Notes under the pieces: generated by a model
Told to the model about the DNA's origin: nothing
Databases searched by the model: none
What the model saw: only the letters and a program-made list of their open reading frames with translations
Shown here: positions 50,674-60,346 of the stretch, piece after piece
Numbering within the stretch: the first letter of the stretch is position 1
Layout: each line of letters starts with the position of its first letter
Program-made: the position numbers and the translations under genes
Assembly: GCA_027306785.1 (NCBI GenBank)
Contig: DAHUZB010000035.1
Coordinates: forward strand, 62,001-126,000
Reading direction: 5' to 3'
Source: Vulcanimicrobiota bacterium
GTDB taxonomy: Bacteria > Vulcanimicrobiota > Vulcanimicrobiia > Vulcanimicrobiales > Vulcanimicrobiaceae
Length of the DNA: 64,000 nucleotides

Positions 50674-52158
50674 CTATCCGATCTTTTGCAGGTGCAGCGC
50701 GTCGGCCGTATCGTTACGAACCTGGGCGCAGAGTGCGGCATCGTCGGCAATCGACTTGCCGTACGAGGGGATCATCTTCTCGAACGCGGCACGCCACGAC
50801 GGCACGCGATCCTTGTAGAGCCGCCCGATGACGTCGAGCATCACCGCAACCGCGACCGATGCGCCCGGCGAGGCGCCGAGCACCGCCGCGATCGATCCGT
50901 CGGCCGAAGAAACGACCTCGGTTCCGAATTGCAGCTTGCCGCCCGCTTTGGCGTCGGGCATGATCACCTGCACGCGCTGACCCGCGACGATGAATTGCCA
51001 CTTCGAGGGATCGGCGTCGGGAAAGTACTCTTTGAGCGAGGCGTACTTCGCTTCTTTCGATTCGAGCACTTGACCGATGAGGTACTTGGTCAGGTCGAAG
51101 TTGTCGCGACCCACCGCGAGCAGCGGCCCGAGGTTGTCGCCTTTGACCGAGGCGAAGAGATCGCCGTACGAGCCGTGCTTGAGAAACTTCGTCGAGAAAC
51201 CCGCATACGGCCCGAAGAGCAGCGAACGCTTTCCGTCGACGAAGCGCGAATCGAGGTGCGGCACCGACATCGGCGGCGCGCCGACCGACGCTTTCCCGTA
51301 GACTTTGGCATGATGACGCTCGACTACCGCCTGATCGTCGCAGCGCAGAAAGATACCGCTCACCGGGAAGCCGCCGAAGCCCTTGCCTTCCGGAATGCCC
51401 GATTTCTGGAGCAGCGGAAGCGCGCCGCCGCCCGCGCCGAGGAAGACCGCATTCGCGTCGAGCGTACGGGTCGCGCCGCTCTTCTCGTCTTTGACCGTAA
51501 CGCTCCAACCGCCGGTCGCGAGGCGACGCAGATCGAGCACGCGGTGCGAGTACGAGATCGTCACGCCGCTCTGCGCGCGCAGGTGCGCGAGCAGCTGACG
51601 CGTGACGGCGCCGTAATCGACGTCGGTGCCGATCGGCATGCGCGTCGCGGCGACCTTTTGGGCGGGATCGCGACCTTCCATGATGAGCGGCATCCACTCG
51701 CGCAGCACCGCGTGATCCTCGCTGTACTCCATGCCGCGGAAGCAGTGGTGCGCGGTCATCGCTTCGTAGCGCTTGCGCAGGAAGGCGACGTTCTCGTCGC
51801 CCCACACGAAGCTGATGTGCGGCACGTCGTGGATGAAGCTCTCGGGCGCGTCCATCTTGCCGCCGCGAACCATGTAGGACCAGAACTGGCGCGAGAGGTC
51901 GAACTGCGTGTTGACCTTCAGGGCGCGGTCGATGGTGACGGTGCCGTCTTTGCCCTCGGGCGTGTAGTTCAGTTCGCAAAGCGCGGCGTGCCCGGTGCCC
52001 GCGTTGTTCCACGCATTCGAGCTCTCTTCGGCCGCATTCGGCAGCATCTCGAAGATCTCGACGGTCATGTCGGGCTGGAGCTCTTTGAGCATCGCGGCGA
52101 GCGTCGCGCTCATGATGCCGCCGCCTACGAGGACGATATCGGTTCGCTTCTCGGCCAT
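50674..52158 (-). CDS. mqo: Malate:quinone oxidoreductase
   Basis: The 494-residue protein begins with the FAD dinucleotide fold [19 protein letters not shown], then [68 protein letters not shown] and a C-terminal [10 protein letters not shown]-type loop (here [13 protein letters not shown]). It oxidises malate at the membrane and passes electrons to quinone, replacing or assisting malate dehydrogenase in the TCA cycle. Start at ATG 52158. Stands alone. Confidence 0.95.
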   Translation of the reverse strand: MAEKRTDIVLVGGGIMSATLAAMLKELQPDMTVEIFEMLPNAAEESSNAWNNAGTGHAALCELNYTPEGKDGTVTIDRALKVNTQFDLSRQFWSYMVRGGKMDAPESFIHDVPHISFVWGDENVAFLRKRYEAMTAHHCFRGMEYSEDHAVLREWMPLIMEGRDPAQKVAATRMPIGTDVDYGAVTRQLLAHLRAQSGVTISYSHRVLDLRRLATGGWSVTVKDEKSGATRTLDANAVFLGAGGGALPLLQKSGIPEGKGFGGFPVSGIFLRCDDQAVVERHHAKVYGKASVGAPPMSVPHLDSRFVDGKRSLLFGPYAGFSTKFLKHGSYGDLFASVKGDNLGPLLAVGRDNFDLTKYLIGQVLESKEAKYASLKEYFPDADPSKWQFIVAGQRVQVIMPDAKAGGKLQFGTEVVSSADGSIAAVLGASPGASVAVAVMLDVIGRLYKDRVPSWRAAFEKMIPSYGKSIADDAALCAQVRNDTADALHLQKIG

Positions 52159-52241
52159 AACATCTCGGACGATACGGCCTCGCCCGCTTGCCGGGCAACG
52201 TCTAAACCCGCAGCCTGCCCGCGGCCGCCCGAGGCTTTGCC

Positions 52242-52472
52242 ATGCTCGACCTGGCAACGCAATCCGACCGGGAGCTTCTCTTGGCTGCCCTACTTGCATT
52301 GCTCCCCGCGCTCACCGCATCGGGGCCTGCGGCGGTGCCCACCGAAACCCCCGTCTGCCTGCACATCGTTAGGGTCGCCGATCCCTCCTCGCTCCGGGGC
52401 GTGGGATGCTGCTCGCGGCGCGACATCGTGGCCGCCTACGCCGTCCCCCCGCCCAAGCGCGGCTCGGCATGA
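52242..52472 (+). CDS. Possible small ORF in a 460-bp gap
   Basis: [20 protein letters not shown], then [13 protein letters not shown], looks like a short hydrophobic leader followed by a Cys-containing tail, but there is no ribosome site. A second frame starts as ATGA at 52469 and runs into the opposite gene. The whole gap 52159-52621 contains nothing better supported. Confidence 0.25.
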   Translation: MLDLATQSDRELLLAALLALLPALTASGPAAVPTETPVCLHIVRVADPSSLRGVGCCSRRDIVAAYAVPPPKRGSA

Positions 52473-52621
52473 CGCTGGTAAACATCGAGCGCATCTACGG
52501 CGTACGGCAGGCGATGCCGGTTCCAGAACTTTTACTTCCGAGCGAACCGCCTCTTCGAGAGCGCTGCCTGCGCTTTGGCGAACTTCCGCAAGCAGCGCGG
52601 AACGGATATCGCGGTGAAGAC

Positions 52622-53314
52622 TCAGCTCTTTCCAGTTGGATCGAACTTTACGATCAAATTTCCGTGCGTCTTATCGACTTTCTGGAGACGGCACAGATGT
52701 GAGGTGACCGGAAACGGCGCGAGTCCGTTTAGCGGCCACGGCCACCACGTGATGGACACCGTGCATGACTCGGGCTTTGACGGTGCGGCATACCACTGCG
52801 CGGTAACGGTGCCCGCACGCGTACACCGAACCCGGCGGTCGCCGGTGTCGCGGTTACGACATCCATTCGCGGTGATGACGCTCAAGCCGCGATCGCCGTT
52901 CGGCGGGGCCACAATAGTCAGGTCGTAATCGGGTAGCGCGACCACGTTGACATCAATCGTGTTGTCGTTTGCCCATTTTGCCGCGCACATGCCGCGTTCG
53001 TTCTTTCCGAGGTCCATGTGCCAGGTGAGGGGGAGCGGCCTCGTTCCCGACGGCCACACGCTGAGCACACAGGTCGCATCGCGCGCCGCCCGCTCCTCTA
53101 CCGCCCACGCAAGCGTAAGCGAACCTTTATCGGTACACTTGATCAAAATGCCGCCGTACGTTTGCCGCGTGCAATTATTCGCGGGATCGACGAAGAGCAC
53201 TTTGCCGTACGTCGACCCGGACGGGTCGTGCACGTTGATCCACAGATCCGCTCGAGCAACGCCGACGGTCAAGAGCAGCGCTACGACGAGAAATCCGAGC
53301 GCTCGCATGCGCAT
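52622..53314 (-). CDS. Secreted hypothetical protein, 230 aa
   Basis: GGAGGAGG precedes ATG 53314. A signal peptide (ALGFLVVALLLTVGVARA) is followed by a beta-rich domain with seven or eight cysteines in pairs (NNCTR...LIKCT, DATCVL, GMCAAKW, NGCRN...RVRCT, ESCTV), suggesting several disulfides. Two related halves can be seen, each with an NC..R....(I/V)(K/R)CT pattern about 100 residues apart, so it may be an internal duplication. Family unknown. Confidence 0.7.
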   Translation of the reverse strand: MRMRALGFLVVALLLTVGVARADLWINVHDPSGSTYGKVLFVDPANNCTRQTYGGILIKCTDKGSLTLAWAVEERAARDATCVLSVWPSGTRPLPLTWHMDLGKNERGMCAAKWANDNTIDVNVVALPDYDLTIVAPPNGDRGLSVITANGCRNRDTGDRRVRCTRAGTVTAQWYAAPSKPESCTVSITWWPWPLNGLAPFPVTSHLCRLQKVDKTHGNLIVKFDPTGKS

Positions 53315-53497
53315 AAGACCTCCTCCTTGTCGTGAAGCAGGGTATACACCGGGAACGTATCGCAGGGAGGAGCCGTTTCCTTGCTCGTCGCGAGCCGGCC
53401 GGCGGCGATCGAGAGGTAGGGCCGGGCGGGTTTCCATCGGGGCGCGAGCGCGCAGTAGTGCGGTAGAGCCCCCATTCACCTCAAGGAAAGGAAATCC

Positions 53498-54721
53498 GTG
53501 CAGATTCTCTCTCAGCAACACGCGCGCGCGCTCGAATTCGGTATCTATCGCGACGGCGACAACAATCTCGATGCCTCGCAAGCCGCCACGCTCGGACAAG
53601 CGCTGCAGACCAGCGCGCACGACCGCAGCGTGCAGTTCACCGTGGAAGACACCACCGGCTTACGCGTCGCCGACGGCGCGCTCTTTCGCGGCAAACCGCG
53701 GACCGACGGCTTCACGATCGCCGACGGGCGCATCGCCGATCCGCAAATCGACCGGGCGCATAACATGGCGAGCGAGGCGAATCTCGCGCGCTTCGTCGCG
53801 CGCACGCTCGACAACGCCGAAGCATCGGGCGCGAAGCAGACCTGGATCGATCTCGTCGATCACGGCGGCGGCGACGGCGGCGGATTGGAGACGCATACCG
53901 GCGCCGTGATGAAGATGCCGAACATGGCCAAGGCGATCGCCGACGGCGTCGCGCTGCACGCGCGCGAGCATCCCGAAGATGCCGGTCGCGGCGTCGACGG
54001 CGTCGTGGCCAATCAGTGCCTGATGGACACGATGGGCTTCGCCGATGCGCTCTCACGCGTCGGCGTGAAGTACCTCGCGGCGAGCCCGGAGACGATGCTC
54101 TCGCCCGGCGTCCCGAGCAGCGTCGCGCACGATATCGCCGCCAACCTCGACGATCCGACGGCGATGGCGCAGGCCGTCACGAACAACGTGATGCACACGC
54201 GCTACGGCGGCCCGCACGGTTTCGGGCCGGCCGCGGCGTTCGACGTGCTGGATCTTTCGCCGGACAAGATCGCGAAGGCGGAAGGCGCGATCAAACGCCT
54301 GAACGACGACGCGAGCTCCGCCGCGCAAGATCCCGCCATGCGCGCGGCGCTTCGCCGCGACGTGGGTTCGGTGCGCGGCATGGTGCGCTTTCACGGCGCG
54401 CCGCCCGATATGCCCTGGCACGCGGATCGACCGGCGATCGCGATGTATCGCGGCATCGCGCGCGATACGCACGTCACGCCGAGCCTACGCGGCGATGCGT
54501 CGGCGGCGGCGAAAGCCGTCGGCGATCTGATCCTCGCGCATCGTGAAAGCGCGCGCTTCGGGCCCTTCGACGGGTCGAGCTATCGCGACGCGGTGGGGCC
54601 GACGGTGCACGCGCCGCTCTCGCGCGGCGAGCGCGACCCGTGGGCGCCGAAAGTCAGCGAGACGCACAATGCGTTCTACACCTCGACCGATCAAGCACGC
54701 TTCGCCGACGCCCTCGCGTGA
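53498..54721 (+). CDS. Clostripain-like (peptidase C11) protein
   Basis: GTG 53498 has AAGGAAAGGAAA upstream; the protein has 407 residues. FGIYRDGDNNLD matches the family start, WIDLVDHGGGDGGG holds the catalytic His (residue 122), and VANQCLMDTMGFADAL the catalytic Cys (174), followed by KYLAASPETMLSPG. No signal peptide or TM is visible, so the enzyme may be cytoplasmic, unlike secreted clostripain. Autoprocessing is typical of the family. Confidence 0.85.
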   Translation: MQILSQQHARALEFGIYRDGDNNLDASQAATLGQALQTSAHDRSVQFTVEDTTGLRVADGALFRGKPRTDGFTIADGRIADPQIDRAHNMASEANLARFVARTLDNAEASGAKQTWIDLVDHGGGDGGGLETHTGAVMKMPNMAKAIADGVALHAREHPEDAGRGVDGVVANQCLMDTMGFADALSRVGVKYLAASPETMLSPGVPSSVAHDIAANLDDPTAMAQAVTNNVMHTRYGGPHGFGPAAAFDVLDLSPDKIAKAEGAIKRLNDDASSAAQDPAMRAALRRDVGSVRGMVRFHGAPPDMPWHADRPAIAMYRGIARDTHVTPSLRGDASAAAKAVGDLILAHRESARFGPFDGSSYRDAVGPTVHAPLSRGERDPWAPKVSETHNAFYTSTDQARFADALA

Positions 54722-54733
54722 CGCGCGTTTTGC

Positions 54734-55654
54734 CTACGATGCCGGTCGGCGCACGATATCCGCTTGTCCGCGCAGTACGCGCACGAGCGAGGCGATGGGC
54801 TCGTGCACCAGATCGCGGCCGACGACATAATAGCCGAGTTTCGATCCGACTTCGAAGTCGCCGACGCGCACGTACTGCCCGTCCTCGACGAGGCGATCGT
54901 GCATGCCCTTCCAAAAGAGCGGGATGCCGTCGCCGCGTGAGGCCGAATGCAGCATCATCACGTGGCTCGGAAAACGCAGCATCTGCTTCGGTTCGGGATG
55001 CAGGCCGAAATGACGGAGGAAACGGTGCCAGTTCAAGCCCGGATCCTCGGGAATGTCGAGTTCGAGCAGCGGAAACTGCAGCAGTTCGCTTGCCTGTTTG
55101 ACCGCACGAGCCGCGGGGAAACGGGCGAGGAACGCGGGCGATGCGGCCGGGTAGACGCACTCGTCGATCAGCAGCGCGCTCTCCATGTTCGGCCATCGTC
55201 CGTCACCGAAGCGGATCGAGAGATCGATCTCGGGCGAATCGAAATTCGCATACGACGTGGCGGTATTGATGCGCACTTCCACATCGCCCATGGCTATGCG
55301 GATATCGGCGTAGCGAGGCATCAGCCAATTCATGCCGACATCGACGGTACAGGCGATCGTAACGTAGCGCCCGTTCTTCTCGCGCTGCAGGCGTTCGATC
55401 GTGCGCGCGATGTCGTCGAAGCCCGCACGCACCGATTCGGCGATCGCCGTACCGGCCGGGGTAACGACGACGTGGCGGCCGCGCCGCTCGAAGAGCTCGA
55501 GCCCGCTCCAGTCCTCCACCTGCGCAATGTGACGGCTGATCGCCGATGCGGCGACATCCAGCTCGCGCGCCGCCTGAGAGAAATTGCCGTTCCGCACGGC
55601 GGCCTCGACGGCGGCAAGAGCGTTGAGCGAGGGGAGGTCGCGACGTAATGGCAC
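54734..55654 (-). CDS. LysR-family transcriptional regulator (GcvA-like)
   Basis: About 306 residues from GTG 55654 ([19 protein letters not shown]); a GTG at 55672 is the alternative. The HTH is [24 protein letters not shown], then [15 protein letters not shown]. The effector domain resembles GcvA/AmpR-type members ([25 protein letters not shown]). It is divergent from the acyl-CoA operon 150 bp away, with an AT-rich gap, and may regulate it. Confidence 0.9.
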   Translation of the reverse strand: MPLRRDLPSLNALAAVEAAVRNGNFSQAARELDVAASAISRHIAQVEDWSGLELFERRGRHVVVTPAGTAIAESVRAGFDDIARTIERLQREKNGRYVTIACTVDVGMNWLMPRYADIRIAMGDVEVRINTATSYANFDSPEIDLSIRFGDGRWPNMESALLIDECVYPAASPAFLARFPAARAVKQASELLQFPLLELDIPEDPGLNWHRFLRHFGLHPEPKQMLRFPSHVMMLHSASRGDGIPLFWKGMHDRLVEDGQYVRVGDFEVGSKLGYYVVGRDLVHEPIASLVRVLRGQADIVRRPAS

Positions 55655-55807
55655 GAGCGGAGCGTAACACAAAAGAAAACAAAGGTCACCAATAGTTTTT
55701 TAAGCTATTGCCCTGACCGCTTTCGTCACGAGGCGCGGGCGGAAAGAACGCACGCGCTACGGCACGAACTGACCGCAAACAAAGATACGGTCAACGAGGC
55801 GCGCAGC
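55655..55807. promoter_or_regulatory. Divergent promoter region, LysR/acyl-CoA operon
   Basis: AT-rich sequence around 55675-55712 (runs of A and T, TTTTTTAAGC) contrasts with the surrounding GC-rich DNA. It probably holds the promoters and a LysR site; no T-N11-A box could be fixed by eye. Confidence 0.4.
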
Positions 55808-56998
55808 ATGGAGAATGCCCCCATCATCGATCGCTTGCATGCGTTCATTCGCACGCAGGTAATGCCGAACGAGCAACGATACGCGGACGAACTCGCCGCC
55901 GCGCCGTCGCGCTGGACCCAGCCGCCGATCATGGAGGAGCTCAAAGCGCGCGCACGCGAGGCGGGGCTCTGGAATCTCTTTCTTCCCGAACCCGAGTACG
56001 GCGCGGGACTCGACAACCGCGCCTACGCGCCGCTCTGCGAACTGATGGGCGGCTCGCCGATCGCTCCCGAGGTCTTCAACTGCAATGCGCCGGACACGGG
56101 CAATATGGAGGTCCTCGCGCGGTACGGTTCGGCCGAGCAGCGCGAACGCTGGCTCGGGCCGCTCCTGCGCGGCGAGATTCGCAGCGGGTTCGCGATGACC
56201 GAGCCGGGCGTCGCGTCGTCGGATGCGACGAACATCGGCGCCTCGATCCGCCGCGACGGCGCGCACTACGTGCTAAACGGCACCAAGTGGTGGACGACCG
56301 GCGCGATGCATCCGCTCACCCGCGTGTTGATCTTCATGGGTAAATCCGACCCGAGCGCACCGACGCATCGGCAGCAGTCGATGGTGCTCGTGCCGATCGA
56401 CACACCCGGAGTGCGCATCGTGCGCCATCTGCCCGTCTTCGGCTACGATGACGCGCCGTTCGGCCATTGCGAGATCGCGTTCGAAGACGTCGTCGTGCCG
56501 CTCGAAAACATGATCCTCGGTGAAGGACGCGGTTTCGAGATCGCGCAGGGACGCCTCGGCCCGGGACGCCTGCATCACTGCCTGCGTCTGATCGGGCTCG
56601 CGGAGCGCACGCTCGAACGCATGTGCCGACGCGTGCGCGGTCGCGTCGCTTTCGGACGACCGCTCGCCGATCAGGGCGTGGTGCGCGAATGGATCGCGCA
56701 GTCGCGGATCGAGATCGATCAAACCCGTCTGCTCGTCTACCGAGCCGCCGAAGCGCTCGATCTGCACGGCAATAAATCGGCCGCCGCCGCGATCGCGATG
56801 GCGAAGGTCGCCGCGCCGCGCGCAGCGCAGGCGATCATCGACCGCGCGATCCAGGCCTTCGGCGCCGAGGGACTGCTCGACGATACCGGACTCTCGCACG
56901 CGTGGATCAACGCCCGTTCGCTGCGCATCGCCGACGGCCCCGACGAAGTGCACCTGCGCTCGATCGCCAAAGCGGAGCTCGCGAAGTACGATGCGTGA
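55808..56998 (+). CDS. Acyl-CoA dehydrogenase
   Basis: The 396-residue protein shows the family plan: helical N-domain ([18 protein letters not shown]), beta domain [16 protein letters not shown] and [13 protein letters not shown], and the C-terminal helical domain with [16 protein letters not shown], then [15 protein letters not shown]. The ACAD10/11-like GxKWW(T/I)(T/S)GA variant and the phosphotransferase downstream are typical partners. FAD-dependent alpha,beta-dehydrogenation of an acyl-CoA. First gene of a four-gene overlapping operon. Confidence 0.94.
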   Translation: MENAPIIDRLHAFIRTQVMPNEQRYADELAAAPSRWTQPPIMEELKARAREAGLWNLFLPEPEYGAGLDNRAYAPLCELMGGSPIAPEVFNCNAPDTGNMEVLARYGSAEQRERWLGPLLRGEIRSGFAMTEPGVASSDATNIGASIRRDGAHYVLNGTKWWTTGAMHPLTRVLIFMGKSDPSAPTHRQQSMVLVPIDTPGVRIVRHLPVFGYDDAPFGHCEIAFEDVVVPLENMILGEGRGFEIAQGRLGPGRLHHCLRLIGLAERTLERMCRRVRGRVAFGRPLADQGVVREWIAQSRIEIDQTRLLVYRAAEALDLHGNKSAAAAIAMAKVAAPRAAQAIIDRAIQAFGAEGLLDDTGLSHAWINARSLRIADGPDEVHLRSIAKAELAKYDA

Positions 56999-57611
56999 CT
57001 TTCGCGTGCAGAGCGGCGCGTGCGAGCTGCTGCTGATCCGTCACGCCGAGGCCGAGCATCCCGAACACGGCGCAAGCCTCGAACCGCGCGAGGTCGATAT
57101 GCCGCTCTCCGCGCGCGGACACGAGCAGGCCGAACGACTCGCGCTGCGTCTCGGGAAGCGCCGCTTGAACGCGCTCTACGCAAGCCCGCTGCGGCGGACG
57201 CGCGAGACGGCCGATGCCGTCGCCGCTCGCACCGCGCTCACCGTCGTGGAGGACGCGCGCCTGCGGGAGGTGGAGATCGCGGGGATCGGTCCGGTGGCGC
57301 TCCACGATCTCGCCGAGATCGCGCTCGCGCGCGGCGGCTGGTCGCATCTGCCCGGAACCGAAAGTTCGACGGCGATTCGCGCCCGCATGCGCGAAGCGAT
57401 CGATGCGATCGCGCAGCGCCATCCCGGCGAACGCGTCGCGATCCTCTCGCATGCGGGCGCGATCAACGCCTACATTTCGATGCTGCTCGGGCTCTCGGGC
57501 GACTTCTTCTTTCCCGCCGGTAACACGTCGATCACCGTAGTGCGCGCGCGCGACGATCGTCGGCTGGTCGTCACGCTGAACGACACCGCGCATCTGGAGT
57601 TCGCGCGATGA
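56991..57611 (+). CDS. Histidine phosphatase family protein
   Basis: The 206-residue protein has [12 protein letters not shown] (the RHG/RHA catalytic motif), [13 protein letters not shown], and the second His in [13 protein letters not shown]. It is a phosphoglycerate-mutase-like phosphatase; in acyl-CoA operons such proteins are frequent, and the substrate is unknown. It overlaps the dehydrogenase gene by 8 bp and the next gene by 4 bp. Confidence 0.9.
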   Translation: MRDFRVQSGACELLLIRHAEAEHPEHGASLEPREVDMPLSARGHEQAERLALRLGKRRLNALYASPLRRTRETADAVAARTALTVVEDARLREVEIAGIGPVALHDLAEIALARGGWSHLPGTESSTAIRARMREAIDAIAQRHPGERVAILSHAGAINAYISMLLGLSGDFFFPAGNTSITVVRARDDRRLVVTLNDTAHLEFAR

Positions 57612-58660
57612 ACGGCAACGATCCCGAAGTGATCGACGTTCGGCCCGAAGAGCGGCTCGATGTCGCGCGCCTCGAGCCCTATCTGCGCGACCATCTCCCC
57701 GAAACCACGGGCGACTTTTCGCTGCGCCAATTCGGCGGCGGGCACGCGAATCTCACCTATCTCGTCGCGTTCGGCGCGCGCGAGTACGTGCTGCGCCGGC
57801 CGCCGCTCGGCCCCGTTCCCAAACACGCGCACGACATGCGCCGCGAGCACGCGGTACTCTCGAAACTCTACGCCGCGTTTCCGCTCGCGCCGCGCAGCTA
57901 CCATCTCTGCACCGATCACGCGATCGTCGGCAGCGATTTCGTGGTCGAAGAACGCAAGACGGGCATCGCGATTCGTCGCGACCTTCCCGACCGCTATCGC
58001 GAGGATCCGGCCTTCGCACGACGGCTCGGCGACGCGTTGATCGACACCCTCGCGCGCTTGCATCGCGTCGATCCGACCGCGGCGGGCCTTGCAGAGCTCG
58101 GACGCCCGGAGGGATACGTCGCACGCCAACTCGAGGGCTGGACCGCGCGCTACGAGGACGCGCGCACCGAGGGCAGCGCCGACGCAAGCGCGCTCGTCGC
58201 ATGGATGCGCGAGCGCATGCCGCCGTCGCCCGCCGCGACGATCGTGCACAACGACTACAAGCTCGACAATCTGCTGCTCGATCCGCTCGATCCCGCGCGC
58301 ATCACCGCGGTCCTCGATTGGGATATGTGCACGCTCGGCGATCCGCTGATGGATCTCGGCTACATGCTCGCGCTGTGGCCCGAAGCGGGCGATCCCGCGG
58401 CGTTTCGCGTGGGTGCGATGCCGACGTGGCGCGCCGGTTTTCCCACGCGCACCGAGGCGATCGCGCGCTACGCCGAGCGCACCGGCTTCGACGTGACGCA
58501 CGCGCGCTGGTATCACGTCTTCAACGTGTTTCGTTTCGCGGGGATCCTGCAGCAGATCTACAAGCGCTACGTGCTCGGTCAAACCCACGACGAACGCTTT
58601 CGCGACTTCGGCGACGCGGTCAACGGTCTGATCGCGGTTGCGGGACGGCTCACGCGATGA
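57608..58660 (+). CDS. Phosphotransferase (APH/ACAD10-type kinase)
   Basis: The 350-residue protein has FGGGHANLTYLV (nucleotide loop), YVLRRPPLGPVPKHAHDM, the catalytic VHNDYKLDNLL and DWDMCTLGDPLMDLG (DFG-like metal site). This matches the ACAD10/FadE36-like kinases paired with acyl-CoA dehydrogenases that phosphorylate 4-hydroxyacyl-CoA. That suggests the operon handles hydroxy fatty acids (inference from the known pair). Confidence 0.92.
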   Translation: MNGNDPEVIDVRPEERLDVARLEPYLRDHLPETTGDFSLRQFGGGHANLTYLVAFGAREYVLRRPPLGPVPKHAHDMRREHAVLSKLYAAFPLAPRSYHLCTDHAIVGSDFVVEERKTGIAIRRDLPDRYREDPAFARRLGDALIDTLARLHRVDPTAAGLAELGRPEGYVARQLEGWTARYEDARTEGSADASALVAWMRERMPPSPAATIVHNDYKLDNLLLDPLDPARITAVLDWDMCTLGDPLMDLGYMLALWPEAGDPAAFRVGAMPTWRAGFPTRTEAIARYAERTGFDVTHARWYHVFNVFRFAGILQQIYKRYVLGQTHDERFRDFGDAVNGLIAVAGRLTR

Positions 58661-59238
58661 ACGCGGTCGTCGGCAAGGAGCGCGCGATCCTCGACGCCGC
58701 CATGCGCCTCTTCTCGCAGCGCGGCTATCGCAAGACCTCGATCGAGGAGATCGCCGCCGCTGCGGGGATCGGCAAAGGCACCGTCTACCTGTACTTCGAG
58801 AGCAAAGAACGACTCTTTCGCGCGCTCTGCGAGCTCGTCACGAATCACGTGCTCGCCGAGGTCGAAGCCGCGGTCGGCGACGACGGACCGATCTTCGCGC
58901 GGCTCGCCGCCGCGCTGCGCGTGAAGTTCGGGCGCCTCTTCCGCATCGTCGCCTCCGCACCGTACGGACGCGAACTGGTGGAATCGCGAGACGAACTCGC
59001 GAGCGACGTCTTCCGCGCGTTCGATCGCCGGTTCGAGGCGCTCGTGATCGAACTCGTCGAGCGCGGCATGCTCCGGCGCGAGATCCGCGCCACCTCGCAG
59101 CGTCTCACGGCGAAGGCGATCGCGCAGACGCTGCTCGCGGCATCGCGCGGCGTCAGTCTCGCCGCGCGCGATGCCGCCGACTTTGATCGCCGTTTCGAAG
59201 AGCTGCTCGCCGTGATCGCCGAGGGTCTAACGCCGTAG
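58657..59238 (+). CDS. TetR-family transcriptional regulator
   Basis: 193 residues from ATG 58657, which overlaps the preceding stop as ATGA. The HTH reads AILDAAMRLFSQRGYRKTS, then IEEIAAAAGIGKGTVYLYFESKERLF. The C-terminal ligand domain is helical. Located last in the acyl-CoA operon, it is probably its acyl-CoA-responsive repressor. Its end overlaps the convergent Nudix gene by 12 bp. Confidence 0.93.
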   Translation: MNAVVGKERAILDAAMRLFSQRGYRKTSIEEIAAAAGIGKGTVYLYFESKERLFRALCELVTNHVLAEVEAAVGDDGPIFARLAAALRVKFGRLFRIVASAPYGRELVESRDELASDVFRAFDRRFEALVIELVERGMLRREIRATSQRLTAKAIAQTLLAASRGVSLAARDAADFDRRFEELLAVIAEGLTP

Positions 59239-59772
59239 CCGCGACTCGATGCGCTCGCGCATCGCGTCGGCCGGGTCGCTCCATGCGTCCACGAACGTGC
59301 GCAGGATGCGCCCGGTGAGGCCCCAGATGCGCCGCTCGCCGTAATCGAGGATCGTCGAATCGATCTCCAACCCGCCGATGCTCACCACGCCCTCACGCAC
59401 CTCGGCGAGCAGCAGCTCGAGCGGCACGGTGAAGACGCCGACCGTCTCGGTCGCATCGATCCGCAAGTCCCCGGGCGCGATCGTCGCGACGAACGGCGTG
59501 ACCGCGTACCGATTCACGCGCGCCCGAATCTCCGGGAGCGTCGCGACGATCCGCACGCGCTCGGCGATCACACCGACTTCTTCTTCCATTTCGCGCAGCG
59601 CCGTCGCGCGCAGATCGCCCCCGTCGGCCGCATCCATCCCGCCGCCCGGTAGTCCGATCTGCCCGCCGTGGCTACGGAGATGCGCGGCGCGTTCCACGAA
59701 AATGACCCCATGCGGCGCCTCTTCGAGGATGCCGAGGATCACCGCGGCCGGTCGTCGTGCCTCCTCTTGCAT
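59227..59772 (-). CDS. Nudix hydrolase, CoA pyrophosphatase-like
   Basis: 181 residues from ATG 59772 with GGGAGG upstream. AAHLRSHGGQIGLPGGGMD is the UPF0035 signature that precedes the Nudix box in NudL/CoA pyrophosphatases, and ALREMEEEVGV is the box's catalytic helix. It likely cleaves CoA or its derivatives to 4'-phosphopantetheine, which suits the neighbouring acyl-CoA genes. Confidence 0.9.
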   Translation of the reverse strand: MQEEARRPAAVILGILEEAPHGVIFVERAAHLRSHGGQIGLPGGGMDAADGGDLRATALREMEEEVGVIAERVRIVATLPEIRARVNRYAVTPFVATIAPGDLRIDATETVGVFTVPLELLLAEVREGVVSIGGLEIDSTILDYGERRIWGLTGRILRTFVDAWSDPADAMRERIESRLRR

Positions 59773-59806
59773 GGGGCCTCCCTTCGACGGGCGAAACGCC
59801 CGGATC

Positions 59807-60346
59807 ATGCAGTGGTTCGAACGTGTGCTGGAACGCGCGCTGTGGAGCAGCCGCCTGATGATCCTGGTCGCGGTCATCGCGAGCCTCCTGATCTCCGCGA
59901 TGCTCTTCTACGTGGCGAGCGCCGACGTGGTGCGCCTCGCTCACGACGTCATCGCCTACACCGGGCGGACGGTCTCGCATTCGTCGATCGTGGCGCACGT
60001 CGCCGAGATCGTCGACGGCTATCTGTTCGCGGCGATTCTCGTGATCTTCGCGCTCGGACTCTACGAGCTGTTCATCAGCCGCATCGATGCCGCCGAGAAC
60101 TCGACCGTCGCGCGCCGCCTGCTGCTCATCACGAGCATCGACGATCTCAAAGAACGGCTCGCGAAGGTCGTCTTTTTGATCCTGGTCGTACGCTACTTCC
60201 AATTTGCGCTCGAGCACGATCCGAAGACGCCGCTCGATCTGCTCGAACTCGCGATCGGCATCGCGCTGATCGCCTTCGCGCTCTTCCTCACCGGGCGGCA
60301 CGCTAACGGAGCAGAGGCGTCCGCTCCGGGTAGATCGGACGATTGA
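59807..60346 (+). CDS. UPF0114 (YqhA-like) membrane protein
   Basis: 179 residues with four hydrophobic segments. MQWFERVLERALWSSRLMIL, HVAEIVDGYLFAAILVIFALGLYELFIS and ITSIDDLKERLAKVVFLILVV are characteristic of UPF0114. ATG 59807 is used; ATG 59771 in the same frame is possible and would overlap the divergent Nudix start. Its end overlaps the helicase gene by 44 bp tail-to-tail. Confidence 0.88.
   Translation: MQWFERVLERALWSSRLMILVAVIASLLISAMLFYVASADVVRLAHDVIAYTGRTVSHSSIVAHVAEIVDGYLFAAILVIFALGLYELFISRIDAAENSTVARRLLLITSIDDLKERLAKVVFLILVVRYFQFALEHDPKTPLDLLELAIGIALIAFALFLTGRHANGAEASAPGRSDD

Noticed and set aside
52406-52702. A plus-strand frame starting ATGA at 52469
   Set aside because: It runs 80 bp into the well-supported minus-strand secreted-protein gene and shows no family motif.
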